Positions 15,491-24,346 of a stretch of DNA of 64,000 nucleotides are shown piece after piece (the first letter of the stretch is position 1; every line of letters begins with the position of its first letter). Location of the stretch: the NCBI RefSeq assembly GCF_024360925.2, contig NZ_CP113517.1, positions 3,410,001 through 3,474,000 of the forward strand, read 5' to 3'. The translations under genes were made by a program, and so were the position numbers. The notes under the pieces were generated by a model. The model ran no database searches and was not told the DNA's origin. It saw only the letters and a list, made by a program, of their open reading frames with translations. This DNA is from Methylomonas rapida (GTDB lineage Bacteria > Pseudomonadota > Gammaproteobacteria > Methylococcales > Methylomonadaceae).

Positions 15491-15820
15491 TTGATTGTAG
15501 GTAGCAAGGCATTTTTATTAGTTGACGTGGAACAATGCGTGGAACACTTTATAACCTGGAACGGGCAACAACTTGTATGGGGTGCGGAACTGGCACGGCG
15601 GTTAAACCTATCGCGCCAGCGCATAACCAAGATGAGGCAGGGAGGGAAAATCCGTTATGCGGTCGAATTATTGCAACTGTACGATTTCCAGCAGGCGGTT
15701 ATCGATTACGATCGCAACAGCGACCCAGGCCACGTACTCCGACACAAGGCCGACAAACTGGACGCCATTGACCGGCATTCCCAAAAATTTAGCCAAACTG
15801 CCTACAAAGTGCCTACATGA
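15491..15820 (+). CDS. Small helix-turn-helix protein at the right end
   Basis: 109 residues if the TTG at 15491 is used; internal GTG codons (for example at 15528) are alternatives. The recognisable part is VWGAELARRLNLSRQRITKMRQGGKIRYAVELLQLYDFQQAVIDY, a helix-turn-helix like those of small phage regulators. The last codons run through the TGCCTACA arm-site repeats (15799-15817), so the coding end and the recombination site overlap. It could be a second excisionase candidate. Confidence 0.5.
   Translation: MIVGSKAFLLVDVEQCVEHFITWNGQQLVWGAELARRLNLSRQRITKMRQGGKIRYAVELLQLYDFQQAVIDYDRNSDPGHVLRHKADKLDAIDRHSQKFSQTAYKVPT
15799..15817 (+). promoter_or_regulatory. TGCCTACA repeat pair, right end of the element
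   Basis: TGCCTACA at 15799-15806 and 15810-15817 repeats the left-end pair (4161-4179) almost base for base. The preceding GGCATTCCCAAAAAT at 15771-15785 also occurs near the left end (about 4063-4077). The shared, same-orientation blocks at both ends fit integrase arm-binding sites. Confidence 0.6.
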
Positions 15821-15833
15821 AATCGGCAGGCAA

Positions 15834-15867
15834 TAAAAAAGGCCTAGGTCGTCAAACCTAAGCCTTT
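15834..15867 (-). terminator. Rho-independent terminator of tRNA-fMet
   Basis: On the minus strand AAAGGCTTAGGTTT, loop, GACCTAGGCCTTTTTT immediately after the tRNA 3' end. It resembles the left copy at 3942-3974. Confidence 0.8.
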
Positions 15868-15869
15868 GA

Positions 15870-15952
<83 letters not shown>

Positions 15953-16305
15953 ATTGATTTGGGCTATTATACGGATTAATCCGTTTGCGTCAAGCACAAT
16001 CTTGCTTTCTGTTTGTGCGCGGCACCGACTGCCTGCAGATCATGTATTACAACCGCCAACACTTTGGGGTTCTCAGCGTTTATCAAGCCGGCCGACTCAA
16101 CCGTTTCAAGGATGGGCAATCGAGTGCTTCGGCACACAGTTGGAAAGGCAAAACCGGCAGAGATCATATGACAAAGTGCTTCGTGGGATTATGGTTTACC
16201 CTGTAACCCATACTCGATCGACGCGGCTTTGCTAATAAAGCTTTTTCCGCGCATTTCCGGATGTCTGGAATCGAAAGGTTTTACGTAACTACCCTGCATG
16301 CCGCC
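15953..16305. other. Non-coding gap, nothing recognised
   Basis: About 350 bases between the tRNA and the oxidoreductase gene. They must contain the tRNA promoter (minus) and the next gene's promoter (plus), but I see no clear motif, repeat or convincing small ORF. Confidence 0.5.
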
Positions 16306-17922
16306 ATGAGCACAAACGCCGACGCCGTATTTCATTATCACCAACGCACCAAACATCAGCCCAATGCTTATGCCAAAGGCCCCGACTCGCTGGATTGGGC
16401 CAATCAACCCGACCCGTTCCGCCGTTTTACAGGCTGCGAGTCGGTGAAGCTACCCCTGCCCGGCATGGAGCTGGCTTGCCGATTTGGCGATCTGGACAAG
16501 CCAGAAACCATACCCCCGCAACCCTTAACCATGAACAACCTCGGGCTAATGCTGGAATTGTCGTTCGGTTTGTCGGCTTGGAAACAATACGACCCTGACC
16601 ACTGGGCTTTGCGCTGCAACCCTTCCAGCGGCAATTTGCATCCGACCGAGGCCTATCTGATCTGCACCGATGCTTCATTGCTGCAGCCAGGGGTTTATCA
16701 CTACGTCAGCCACGATCATGCGCTGGAACGCCGCTGCCATTTCGCCGGTGACGATCTGTCTGGCGAGCTTTATATCGGCCTATCCTCTATTCACTGGCGC
16801 GAAGCCTGGAAATACGGCGAACGCGCTTTTCGTTATTGCCAACACGACATCGGCCACGCGCTGGCGGCTCTGAGTTATGCCGCTGCCTGTCTAGGCTGGT
16901 CACCGGAATTGCTCGGCGAAGCCAGTGATGCCGACATTGCCAGCTGGTTGGGACTGGACCGTAGCGACGATTTTGTGGAACACGAGCGAGAAGCCCCCGA
17001 TTTGCTTTGCCGATTGCGCACCAATCAGCACGGCTGCGAGGCCTTCGACGCCCAGCGGTTGACGCAAATGACACATGGCGCGCAGTGGTCCGGCAAAGCC
17101 CTACGCCTGAGCGACAGACACTTTCATCGCTGGCCCATCATCGACGAAGCCGCTCATCAAATGCAAAAACCCGCCACCACCGCCGAGCGCAGTCAGCCCT
17201 ACGCGTTTGACTTGCCGACTCCCAGTCATAACCTCGCCGCCAGTCGTTTGATACGCCAACGTCGTAGCGCACAGCATTTCGATGGCACCGCAGCATCATT
17301 GCCGTTAGCCGATTTTCACCGCATCCTGGCGGCATTGCTGCCCAACGCCAAGCCGCCATTTACGGCATGGAATTGGCCGGCACAGGTACATATGCTGATA
17401 TTCGTGCACAGGGTGGACACACTGAAACCCGGCCTTTATTTGCTGCCGCGTAACGCAAACGCTATCACAGCCCTAAAACAGACTTTTGCCACCGATTTTG
17501 TCTGGCAACGCAGCGCAGCACCTTTCGAATTTTACCAATTGGTAGCGGGCGATATCCGCCAAGCCGCGAAAACGCTTTGCTGCCACCAGGCCATCGCTGG
17601 CGACAGCGCATTCAGCCTTGGTATGTTGGCGCGATTTGCCGAAAACGTAGAGGCAGAGACCTGGCGCTACCGGCGCCTGTTCTGGGAGTGCGGCCTGCTC
17701 GGGCAAATCCTGTACCTGGAAGCCGAAGCATCCGGCGTGCGCGGTACCGGTATCGGCTGCTTCTTCGATGACATGGTGCATGCCGTGCTGGGCTTGCGGG
17801 ATCACACCTGGCAAAGCCTGTACCACTTTACCGTGGGCATGCCGCTGGAAGACAACCGCCTGCAAACCTTACCTGCCTATGCTCATTTGCGTGGCGAAAT
17901 CAGTTCCGAAGGGAAGGTTTGA
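16306..17922 (+). CDS. SagB/ThcOx-family dehydrogenase (double nitroreductase fold)
   Basis: 538 residues from the ATG at 16306 (an in-frame ATG at 16261 is also possible). It has two nitroreductase-like halves. In the first, LALRCNPSSGNLHPTEAYLI-type (here WALRCNPSSGNLHPTEAYLIC) and GVYHYVSHDHALE are the FMN-binding strands. The second has RLIRQRRSAQHFDGTAASLPLADFHRILAAL and RYRRLFWECGLLGQILYLEAEASGVRGTGIGCFFDD. Relatives oxidise azoline rings in peptide natural products. No precursor peptide or cyclodehydratase is adjacent, so the substrate here is unknown. Confidence 0.88.
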   Translation: MSTNADAVFHYHQRTKHQPNAYAKGPDSLDWANQPDPFRRFTGCESVKLPLPGMELACRFGDLDKPETIPPQPLTMNNLGLMLELSFGLSAWKQYDPDHWALRCNPSSGNLHPTEAYLICTDASLLQPGVYHYVSHDHALERRCHFAGDDLSGELYIGLSSIHWREAWKYGERAFRYCQHDIGHALAALSYAAACLGWSPELLGEASDADIASWLGLDRSDDFVEHEREAPDLLCRLRTNQHGCEAFDAQRLTQMTHGAQWSGKALRLSDRHFHRWPIIDEAAHQMQKPATTAERSQPYAFDLPTPSHNLAASRLIRQRRSAQHFDGTAASLPLADFHRILAALLPNAKPPFTAWNWPAQVHMLIFVHRVDTLKPGLYLLPRNANAITALKQTFATDFVWQRSAAPFEFYQLVAGDIRQAAKTLCCHQAIAGDSAFSLGMLARFAENVEAETWRYRRLFWECGLLGQILYLEAEASGVRGTGIGCFFDDMVHAVLGLRDHTWQSLYHFTVGMPLEDNRLQTLPAYAHLRGEISSEGKV

Positions 17923-18045
17923 AAGCTGTTTCAGCTTACCGGTGACCCAATTCGCGCGCAATTTTTCAAAGCCTGCGGATGTCGTCAGCATCACTTTCCA
18001 AACAAATCCTAAAATCAAGCCGGCATCCGGCGTCAAGTTCATCAT

Positions 18046-18208
18046 CCTAGAAAAATCATTTAACCCACGAAACACATGAAAATCACGAAAAGTTTCAAAC
18101 GGTTATCCCCCAAAGAACCGCACCGAAAAGGTGAGCCGATAAGCTTCATAACGCAATGGTTTCTTTCGTGTATTTCGTTCTTTTCGCGGACTTGCTGCCG
18201 GTTTTAGG
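18046..18208. repeat. MITE-like palindromic repeat, copy 1
   Basis: About 163 bp running from CCTAGAAAAATCA to GGTTTTAGG. Inside are opposed arms CCCACGAAACACATGAAAATCACGAAA on the left and the inverse TTTCTTTCGTGTATTTCG on the right (read as pieces). It closely matches the copy at 27552-27710 and more distantly 20531-20686. No ORF inside. Confidence 0.7.
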
Positions 18209-18387
18209 ATCATGGAACAGACAGACATCCACTCGCCCACAGCTTCATGAGACTTAAAGTGCCGCTTGACGATTTGTCCGGGCAAAACATGCAAGCTCAG
18301 TGTGTCTTGCAAAAAACCGACCGGTCTTGGTATCGTTATGCGCAAAAGAGTGGCTGCTTTCAACGTCGCCTGGGAGGAAAACCATAC

Positions 18388-19116
18388 GTGCTCAATTCAT
18401 CGACCTTTATTTACTGTCCGCGTTGCGGAAGTCGAAACACCTGCGTTTCATCCAGGCAATCCAGGAAAGCTTCGCTCAGGGCCTGGTTTTATAAAATTTA
18501 CCGTTGCAACGACTGCTCCTGTCATTTCAAAACCTTTTTAAGTCAACGCTTTCTGGCGATCATTGCCCTAGTGCTATCACTTACTTTCATACTGACTTCC
18601 GCAATATATTGGTTGAAACCCAAAAACGAAATTTATCAGGAGGAAGCGATTTCTCCGGAGATTATTGACTTGGCCAAGCAAGGCAATGCCGAGGCCGCAC
18701 TGGAGCTTGGCTTGCACAGCAAACATAGGAATCCGAAAGAATCCTCGGAATGGCTGGAAAAATCCGCCAAACGAGGAAACCTAGAAGCCAAGTATCATTA
18801 CGGCATGGCACTGATGGAGGGTAACGGTGTTTTGCAAAACTACAAGGACGCCATCTACTGGCTGCAAGATGCCGCAATGTCAGGGCATGACTCGGCACAG
18901 TACGAAATGGGCAACATTCTTGATTTGGGCATAGGGGTATTGAAAGACACCCAGAAAGCCTACATGTGGTTTACCTTGGCCGCGGCAAAGGATGTAAAAG
19001 ACGCCGTTACCAGAAGAGACGCCCTATCCAAGAGCCTCTCCCTGGAACAGATCCTGACCATGCAGGAAGAAGCAAAGAAAATTGCATCCAAGGACAATTC
19101 CAAACATCAACCCTAG
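18388..19116 (+). CDS. Zinc-ribbon membrane protein with Sel1-like repeats
   Basis: 242 residues from GTG 18388, chosen for its GGGAGG site (18372-18377); longer starts would cross untranslated sequence. Residues ~9-50 hold a zinc ribbon (YCPRCGSRN...YRCNDCSCHF, two CxxC). A membrane helix follows (FLAIIALVLSLTFILTSAIYWL, ~57-78), then Sel1-type repeats (AALELGLHS, AKYHYGMALMEGNGVLQNYKDAIYWLQDAA, AQYEMGNILDLGIGVLKDTQKAYMWFTLAAA). Probably a cytoplasmic zinc ribbon with a periplasmic solenoid. Role unknown. Confidence 0.75.
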   Translation: MLNSSTFIYCPRCGSRNTCVSSRQSRKASLRAWFYKIYRCNDCSCHFKTFLSQRFLAIIALVLSLTFILTSAIYWLKPKNEIYQEEAISPEIIDLAKQGNAEAALELGLHSKHRNPKESSEWLEKSAKRGNLEAKYHYGMALMEGNGVLQNYKDAIYWLQDAAMSGHDSAQYEMGNILDLGIGVLKDTQKAYMWFTLAAAKDVKDAVTRRDALSKSLSLEQILTMQEEAKKIASKDNSKHQP

Positions 19117-19133
19117 TCCTCAACAATGCCGGC

Positions 19134-20258
19134 CTAAGCTGCCGCCGGCTTCAGCATCGACGTTTTTCCTACCATGATGTCCACTGCCTTCAGCAAGCGT
19201 TTGAATACGGAATCCTGGCAATAAGGAATATTGTGCTTCCGACACAAGGCCTTCACTTGGGGCTGTAGCTTCTGGTACTGACTCAACGGCAAATCCGGCC
19301 ACAAATGGTGTTCGATTTGATAATTCAGCCAACCGTAGAAAAAGTCGTTGAAATTGGAACCGGTCGGGTAATTGACCGAACCCAATATCTGCCGGAGATA
19401 GAACTCTCCTTTGCTGTGGGATTTTTCATCAAACGCCATCACATCGTCGCCGGCATGGTTGGGGATCATCACCAGAAAGGTATGCATATTGGTGAAGATT
19501 TCAGCCAGGATGGAGTTCAACAATACGCTGGTCGCCGCCACGCTACCCAACGGCAAGAACAGCGCCGGCAAAAATACGAAGCGATAAGCCACATAAGGCA
19601 GAATGCTCTGCAACCATAGACCTCGTCCTCGCGGCGTGAACAAACTCCAGCCCCCCAAACGGGTCATTTCGGGGACAGGCTTACCCTGCTGCCGTGCCGC
19701 ATTGATTTCCAATTCCTTGTGCGTGCGTGGTGTGTAATAACTCAGCTTCCAGACCCCCGAGAACAAGGCCACGATGGTATAGCGCAGCCACATCGGCAAT
19801 GAGGATTGTCTCAACCATTCCATGTTGTGCTGTGCATTGTTGGGATCGGCCGTTTCCCCCAAGCGGTAATGGTGCAAGCCGTCGTGCTCATGATGCCAAC
19901 CCGAGGGCGTCATCCAATCGGGCCAATCGAGAAAGCGTCGCCAACCTTGAGCAAATTTTTTGCTTTTATAACGCTGCGAAGCGCCTTGGGCTTTGTCGTA
20001 GCCGCGGTGTTGAATCGGATGCGCGACTTGTGTCCAGCGCGTGAAACTTCCCTGACTGATCAACAGCGCGGAAACCGGATTAGGCGCCAACCACGCCGTC
20101 GCGTAGCCGAGCAGTTCGCAAGCCTGCCCCCACCGCTCCATGCGCCGCATGTGACGAAAATCGTCCGGCCCCATGTCGGCCAGTGCTTGCTGGTGGAGCT
20201 GTTTGATGTCTTTGGCCAACTGTTCGCGATCGACCGTCTGGTAACTATTCAAGCTCAA
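19134..20258 (-). CDS. Membrane fatty acid desaturase family protein
   Basis: About 374 residues. The His boxes are HPIQHRGYDK, GWHHEHDGLHHYRLG, NMHTFLVMIPNHAGDD and the C-terminal NYQIEHHLWPDLP; the last (Q-x-x-H-H) is typical of acyl-lipid or front-end-type desaturases. Membrane segments lie between them (WLRYTIVALFSGVWKL; VFLPALFLPLGSVAATSVLL). An ATG-started frame reaches 20495 but passes through a transcription terminator (20356-20386), so I place the start at TTG 20258 (or 20252). The start is uncertain. Confidence 0.85.
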   Translation of the reverse strand: MSLNSYQTVDREQLAKDIKQLHQQALADMGPDDFRHMRRMERWGQACELLGYATAWLAPNPVSALLISQGSFTRWTQVAHPIQHRGYDKAQGASQRYKSKKFAQGWRRFLDWPDWMTPSGWHHEHDGLHHYRLGETADPNNAQHNMEWLRQSSLPMWLRYTIVALFSGVWKLSYYTPRTHKELEINAARQQGKPVPEMTRLGGWSLFTPRGRGLWLQSILPYVAYRFVFLPALFLPLGSVAATSVLLNSILAEIFTNMHTFLVMIPNHAGDDVMAFDEKSHSKGEFYLRQILGSVNYPTGSNFNDFFYGWLNYQIEHHLWPDLPLSQYQKLQPQVKALCRKHNIPYCQDSVFKRLLKAVDIMVGKTSMLKPAAA

Positions 20259-20355
20259 GATAGGTATTCTCTGAAATGTAATGTGAAAGGGGTAAGCGTT
20301 TATTTGTTCGGAATGATGACAAGCAGCCACGGGGTGAGCGATAAAACCTGGACAC

Positions 20356-20386
20356 AAAAAAAGGGCTTGCGGAGATGCAAGCCCTT
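20356..20386 (-). terminator. Intrinsic terminator in the desaturase leader
   Basis: On the minus strand AAGGGCTTGC, loop ATCTCC, GCAAGCCCTT followed by seven T. It sits between a TAATAT-type -10 candidate (about 20447-20452) and the desaturase start, so it could end an upstream small RNA or act as an attenuator. Confidence 0.7.
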
Positions 20387-20478
20387 GATTTATCCGCCAC
20401 CCGCGAGATGAAAACGCCGGCGCTGTTGATGAACCACCACGGAGCGCGATATTATCACAATCAATGAAAGTTTTCCGA

Positions 20479-20516
20479 GGAAGCAACGCCCTCATCGAGA
20501 CGAAGGCGTTGCTTCC
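20479..20516. repeat. Perfect 12-bp inverted repeat
   Basis: GGAAGCAACGCC (20479-20490) and GGCGTTGCTTCC (20505-20516) with a 14-base spacer. No T-run on either side, so it is more likely an operator or REP-type element than a terminator. Confidence 0.55.
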
Positions 20517-20530
20517 ATAATATCATTCAC

Positions 20531-20686
20531 CCTAGAACAAGCAGTTGATCCACGAAAGACACGAAAATCACGAAAGATTTCAAAGCATTATTCATATTTC
20601 ATCCTACAGCCAACCGGTGATAGGCATGCTTCATTCAAGCAACTGATCTATTTCGTGTCTTTCGTGGACTGACTGCGGTTTTAAGG
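20531..20686. repeat. MITE-like palindromic repeat, copy 2 (diverged)
   Basis: Shares the ends (CCTAGAA...TTTTAAGG) and the CCACGAAAGACACGAAAATC / ATTTCGTGTCTTTCGTGGAC arms with the copies at 18046 and 27552, but the middle differs. It lies just downstream of glgX. Confidence 0.65.
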
Positions 20687-20702
20687 TTCACGGTAAAAGC
20701 CA

Positions 20703-22769
20703 TTAGCCAATCCTGGCTATCAATAAAACGATGGACCTGGGCTGCGCCGGATACTTGTCGCTTTGTATCAGTACACCCTCCTCCACATCGACGCAATCGT
20801 CGGGAGATGGCAAAGCGGTATCAATCACGCGACGCCAATGCAAACGAGTCTTCTGGGATTCACGAGGCAATTCAAATTCTCGCGCTTCCCAGTAACTGTT
20901 GAAAATGAAATAAAGCGCGTAAGGTTGCTGCAATTTGCTGACCAGAATAGCCAAGCAATGGGAATCTTCTCCCCAATCCGGCTGGTTAAGCTGGATGCCG
21001 TGGTATTCGATGTGCAATTTCTGAAAGAGCAAATTCAGCGTGGCGGACGATTCGCCCCAGATGTACAGCAAGCCACGCATATGTATCAGTTGTTTTGCGA
21101 AACGATGCATGTCGGCATGCCGCTCCAGCAATGTCCAGTCGAACCAACTCAATTCGTTGTCCTGACAATACGCATTGTTATCACCCAATTGCGTGCGACA
21201 GGCTTCGTCGCCCATCATCAACATCGGCGTGCCGGTCGCCAGCATGGTTAGCGTCAAGAAATTCTTGATCTGGCGCTTTCTCAACGCCTGAATGGCTAGG
21301 TTCTCGGTAGGCCCTTCGATGCCACAATTCCAACTGATATTGTTGTCGCAACCGTCGCGATTGTTTTCGCCGTTGGCTTCGTTGTGCTTCTGGTTATAAG
21401 AGACCAAGTCATACAACGTAAATCCATCGTGGCAGGTGATGAAGTTGATACTGGTTTCCGGCTCCCGCCCCTGATCGGCAAAGATATCCGGGCTTGCGAA
21501 CAAGCGATTGGGCAGCTTGGCCACGCTGCCCGCATCGGCGCGCAGGAAAGCACGGATATCGTCGCGGAAGCGGCCATTCCACTCCTTCCAGAAATCGCCG
21601 ATGAAGCTGCCTACCTGATAAAGCCCGGCCGCATCCCACGCTTCGGCAATCAGCTTGCTGCCGGACAATACCGGATCGGTTTCGATGTCCCACAAAATCG
21701 GCGGATTGGGCAGAGGCCGGCCGTCCTCGTCGCGCGACAAAATCGACGCCAGATCGAAGCGAAAACCATCCACGTGCATTTCGGTAACCCAATACCGCAA
21801 ACTGTCCAGTATCAGGCGCCGGACCACGGAATGATTGGCTTTCAGGGTATTGCCGGTACCGGAATAATTGGCGTACTCGCCGGTATGAGGATCGACGATG
21901 TAATAAACATCGTTAGCCAGCCCCTTGTAACACAACATCGGCCCGCGATGATCCCCTTCCGCGGTATGGTTGAACACCACGTCCAGAATGACTTCGATCC
22001 CGGCCCGGTGCAGGGCTTTTACCATGTCGCGAAACTCGGCGATGGCGCCAAGCGGCGAAGGATCGGAGCTGTAACCGCTATGCGGGGCAAAGAACGACAC
22101 CGGCGAATAGCCCCAGTAATTGATTTTACCGGGCGGCGCGTCTTGCGGATCAAACTGAAAGATGGGCAGCAGTTCCACGGCCGTAACGCCCAATTCTTTC
22201 AGATAAGGAATCTTCTCGATCAAGCCGGCATAAGTCCCGCGCTTGTCCGGCGCGACGCCGGACGAAGGATGCCGGGTAAAGCCCCGCACATGCATTTCAT
22301 AGATCACCGTGCCGCGAAAGGGTTTTCTCAGTGGCGTATCGCCTTCCCAGTTGTAGCCGCGATAATCCACCAGCACGCTTTTCATCGCCGCACCCATGTT
22401 CGCGCCAGCGCCTATGGCAGCCCTGCGATCATAAGCCTGGCCCACCGCGACACCGCGCGCATAAGGGTCCAGCAATAATTTATCAGCGTCAAAACGCAAA
22501 CTCGGTTGCAGGTTATTCGGGCCATCCACACGATAGCCATAAAGCTGCCCTGCCTGAACATCCGGCACGAAAGCATGCCAGTAATGAAACGTGCGATTAT
22601 GCAAAGGGTCCAATGGAATCACATGACTCGGCGTGTCGTCATCGACATGGTCAAACAGCAGGATTTCCACCCGCGTGGCATTTTTGGCATAGACACTGAA
22701 ATTGGCGCCGCCGGGACGTAACGTCGACCCCAAAGGGTAGGAACTTCCGTTATTTTTTTTATTGTTCAT
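20703..22769 (-). CDS. glgX: Glycogen debranching enzyme (GH13 isoamylase type)
   Basis: 688 residues; the ATG at 22769 is preferred over the upstream TTG at 22793. N-terminal CBM48-like domain (YPLGSTLRPGGANFSVYAKNATRVEILLF), then the GH13 barrel: VILDVVFNHTAEGD, the nucleophile region MHVDGFRFDLASIL, the acid/base LIAEAWDAAGLYQVG and FITCHDGFTLYDLVSYNQKHNEANGENN. GlgX hydrolyses alpha-1,6 branches of limit dextrins during glycogen breakdown. No other glycogen gene is adjacent. Likely monocistronic. Confidence 0.95.
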   Translation of the reverse strand: MNNKKNNGSSYPLGSTLRPGGANFSVYAKNATRVEILLFDHVDDDTPSHVIPLDPLHNRTFHYWHAFVPDVQAGQLYGYRVDGPNNLQPSLRFDADKLLLDPYARGVAVGQAYDRRAAIGAGANMGAAMKSVLVDYRGYNWEGDTPLRKPFRGTVIYEMHVRGFTRHPSSGVAPDKRGTYAGLIEKIPYLKELGVTAVELLPIFQFDPQDAPPGKINYWGYSPVSFFAPHSGYSSDPSPLGAIAEFRDMVKALHRAGIEVILDVVFNHTAEGDHRGPMLCYKGLANDVYYIVDPHTGEYANYSGTGNTLKANHSVVRRLILDSLRYWVTEMHVDGFRFDLASILSRDEDGRPLPNPPILWDIETDPVLSGSKLIAEAWDAAGLYQVGSFIGDFWKEWNGRFRDDIRAFLRADAGSVAKLPNRLFASPDIFADQGREPETSINFITCHDGFTLYDLVSYNQKHNEANGENNRDGCDNNISWNCGIEGPTENLAIQALRKRQIKNFLTLTMLATGTPMLMMGDEACRTQLGDNNAYCQDNELSWFDWTLLERHADMHRFAKQLIHMRGLLYIWGESSATLNLLFQKLHIEYHGIQLNQPDWGEDSHCLAILVSKLQQPYALYFIFNSYWEAREFELPRESQKTRLHWRRVIDTALPSPDDCVDVEEGVLIQSDKYPAQPRSIVLLIARIG

Positions 22770-22883
22770 GGCCGACAGATTCCTCAAAGACAAACGCGCC
22801 GCACAGGCTCGAGCGCGAACCCGCTCAACGGCTTCACTGAAACAAAATAACTAAATTTGCGCGGCATCCGATGGCGCCGGAAC

Positions 22884-23351
22884 CTATTTACCCTGGCTGA
22901 GCGCCAGCGCCAAATTAAGCTGTTTGGAGCTAGAGATGCACAACACCAAGGGGCCCACAGTTAACAGCGCGACTTTATTGACGGCCCCAACGATCACGAT
23001 TTGTTCTATATTGCCCAAATCCAACATAGCGCCACCCTGTTGCGCCGCGCGAATACAATCTTGCACCATCGCCCCGTAGCCATCGACATTGTCCGCCTTC
23101 GCCGAATGCGCCAGAATCAAACCGTCATGGTAAGCTGAACACGCAGAGATGCCTTTGATTTTACTGACTTTATCAACCAATCCCTGTACCGCGTCAATAA
23201 ATTGGTTGCGCTTTATCCGCGTTTCTTCGCTAACATCGACGATATTGCCCTGCGATTTTTGTTGCGACAAAACATAGGCTTCGGCCAGCCGGTCCAATTC
23301 TCTCAGTTGCGATTCGAACCAATGCATGGAGTGATCTAAACGGCTTTTCAA
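22884..23351 (-). CDS. Roadblock/LC7 domain protein (second copy)
   Basis: 155 residues. An N-terminal helix (~1-40) is followed by a Roadblock/LC7 fold: FIDAVQGLVDKVSKIKGISACSAYHDGLILAHSAKADNVDGYGAMVQDCIRAAQQ and strands IEQIVIVGAVNKVALLTVGPLVLCIS. Such proteins often bind or regulate small Ras-like GTPases (MglB type) or form scaffolds. It starts in a four-base overlap with the stop of the upstream Roadblock gene. No GTPase gene lies nearby. The last gene of a four-gene operon. Confidence 0.85.
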   Translation of the reverse strand: MKSRLDHSMHWFESQLRELDRLAEAYVLSQQKSQGNIVDVSEETRIKRNQFIDAVQGLVDKVSKIKGISACSAYHDGLILAHSAKADNVDGYGAMVQDCIRAAQQGGAMLDLGNIEQIVIVGAVNKVALLTVGPLVLCISSSKQLNLALALSQGK

Positions 23352-23761
23352 TTGGAGAGATAACTAGCAAACAATTTTTTCAATACCGGAACGGTTTCTT
23401 TCAATTCAAACCGCACCCGCCCCAACAAGGCGTCACGCTGAGTCACCAACGCCAGCATGAAACCGGCTTCGATAGGTGTGGATAAGATATAGCCTTCCGC
23501 ATTTTCACAAATGACCAGATTGGTCAGATGGTGGCCGACATGCTGAGCGGCCTTGGCGGCTGCGCCAAATACCACTTGCACAGACGCACCAATTGCATCG
23601 GTATTGATGTCGGAATCGCGGTGGATATGCGTGACAAAGCCATCGCCATCGACAATGGCAGCCGCAGTCACGCCCTGAATGCTCATCAAATTACGCAAGA
23701 TCGAATCGATTTCGCTGGTTTGTGACTTACGCACGTCAAGATGATGGATATTGCTGCTCAT
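23348..23761 (-). CDS. Roadblock/LC7 domain protein (first copy)
   Basis: 137 residues. EIDSILRNLMSIQGVTAAAIVDGDGFVTHIHRDSDINTDAIGASVQVVFGAAAKAAQHVG and LTNLVICENAEGYILSTPIEAGFMLALVTQRDALLGRVRFEL show the full Roadblock fold with little extra. RBS CAGGAGTGCAGT precedes the ATG. The two Roadblock proteins are only distantly similar, so they may form a heterodimer. Operon with the V4R and OmpA-like genes. Confidence 0.87.
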   Translation of the reverse strand: MSSNIHHLDVRKSQTSEIDSILRNLMSIQGVTAAAIVDGDGFVTHIHRDSDINTDAIGASVQVVFGAAAKAAQHVGHHLTNLVICENAEGYILSTPIEAGFMLALVTQRDALLGRVRFELKETVPVLKKLFASYLSN

Positions 23762-23795
23762 ACTGCACTCCTGAAATCATGAAAAAAAGTTCCGC

Positions 23796-24344
23796 TCAAA
23801 GCAGATCGACGCGAATCAAACAGGTTTTATCGCCCAAGGCATTGCATTTGGTTTCGGTGGCTTTGACGTTCCGTTTGAAGAAGGTTTTGACGATGCCGCC
23901 CACCATGCCGGCCTCGAAGTGGCAAATCGGCGCCGCAACATGGTGAATACCGGCGCAAGACACGCATTCATCGACGCGCAATTCCAGCAAACCTTCACTG
24001 AGATCGACTTTTTCGGGCACGACCAGGCCAATGCTGAGTTGCCGGCACAACAGCTTGATTTTACCGACATAGGTTTCCAGATCTTTATCGATATTCGCCA
24101 CGGCAATTTGCCCCATGGCCAAGCCCAAACTCTGGCCGGAATGGTAAATCAGAGACGGCGCGCCCTGCCCCAGAATTTCTTCGACATTGGAGCCCAAAGC
24201 CACCATGCGCAGTGCCTGAAACAGGCGTATGGGAATCATCGGTCCCAAATCCTTGCGGTTTTCGATATCGAATTCGCCGGAAATGATGCCATCGAAAATT
24301 TGCTGCTGCGCGATCTGATAATCTGTTTTGTTGTTTGATGACAT
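23796..24344 (-). CDS. V4R (4-vinyl reductase) domain protein
   Basis: 182 residues from the ATG at 24344 (an upstream extension overlaps the OmpA-like gene and is rejected). The N-terminal helical half (IPIRLFQALRMVALGSNVEEILGQGAPSLIYHSGQSLG) leads to a V4R core: LLELRVDECVSCAGIHHVAAPICHFEAGMVGGIVKTFFKRNVKATETKCNALGDKTCLIRV. Its conserved Cys and His residues (C-V-S-C, H, C, C, C) could bind metal or a small ligand. V4R domains sense ligands in several regulators. Located 2 bases after the OmpA-like stop. Confidence 0.85.
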   Translation of the reverse strand: MSSNNKTDYQIAQQQIFDGIISGEFDIENRKDLGPMIPIRLFQALRMVALGSNVEEILGQGAPSLIYHSGQSLGLAMGQIAVANIDKDLETYVGKIKLLCRQLSIGLVVPEKVDLSEGLLELRVDECVSCAGIHHVAAPICHFEAGMVGGIVKTFFKRNVKATETKCNALGDKTCLIRVDLL

Positions 24345-24346
24345 GT

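Noticed and set aside
21384..22478. Long plus-strand frame (364 codons) opposite glgX
   Set aside because: Antisense shadow of a clear GlgX; no independent support.
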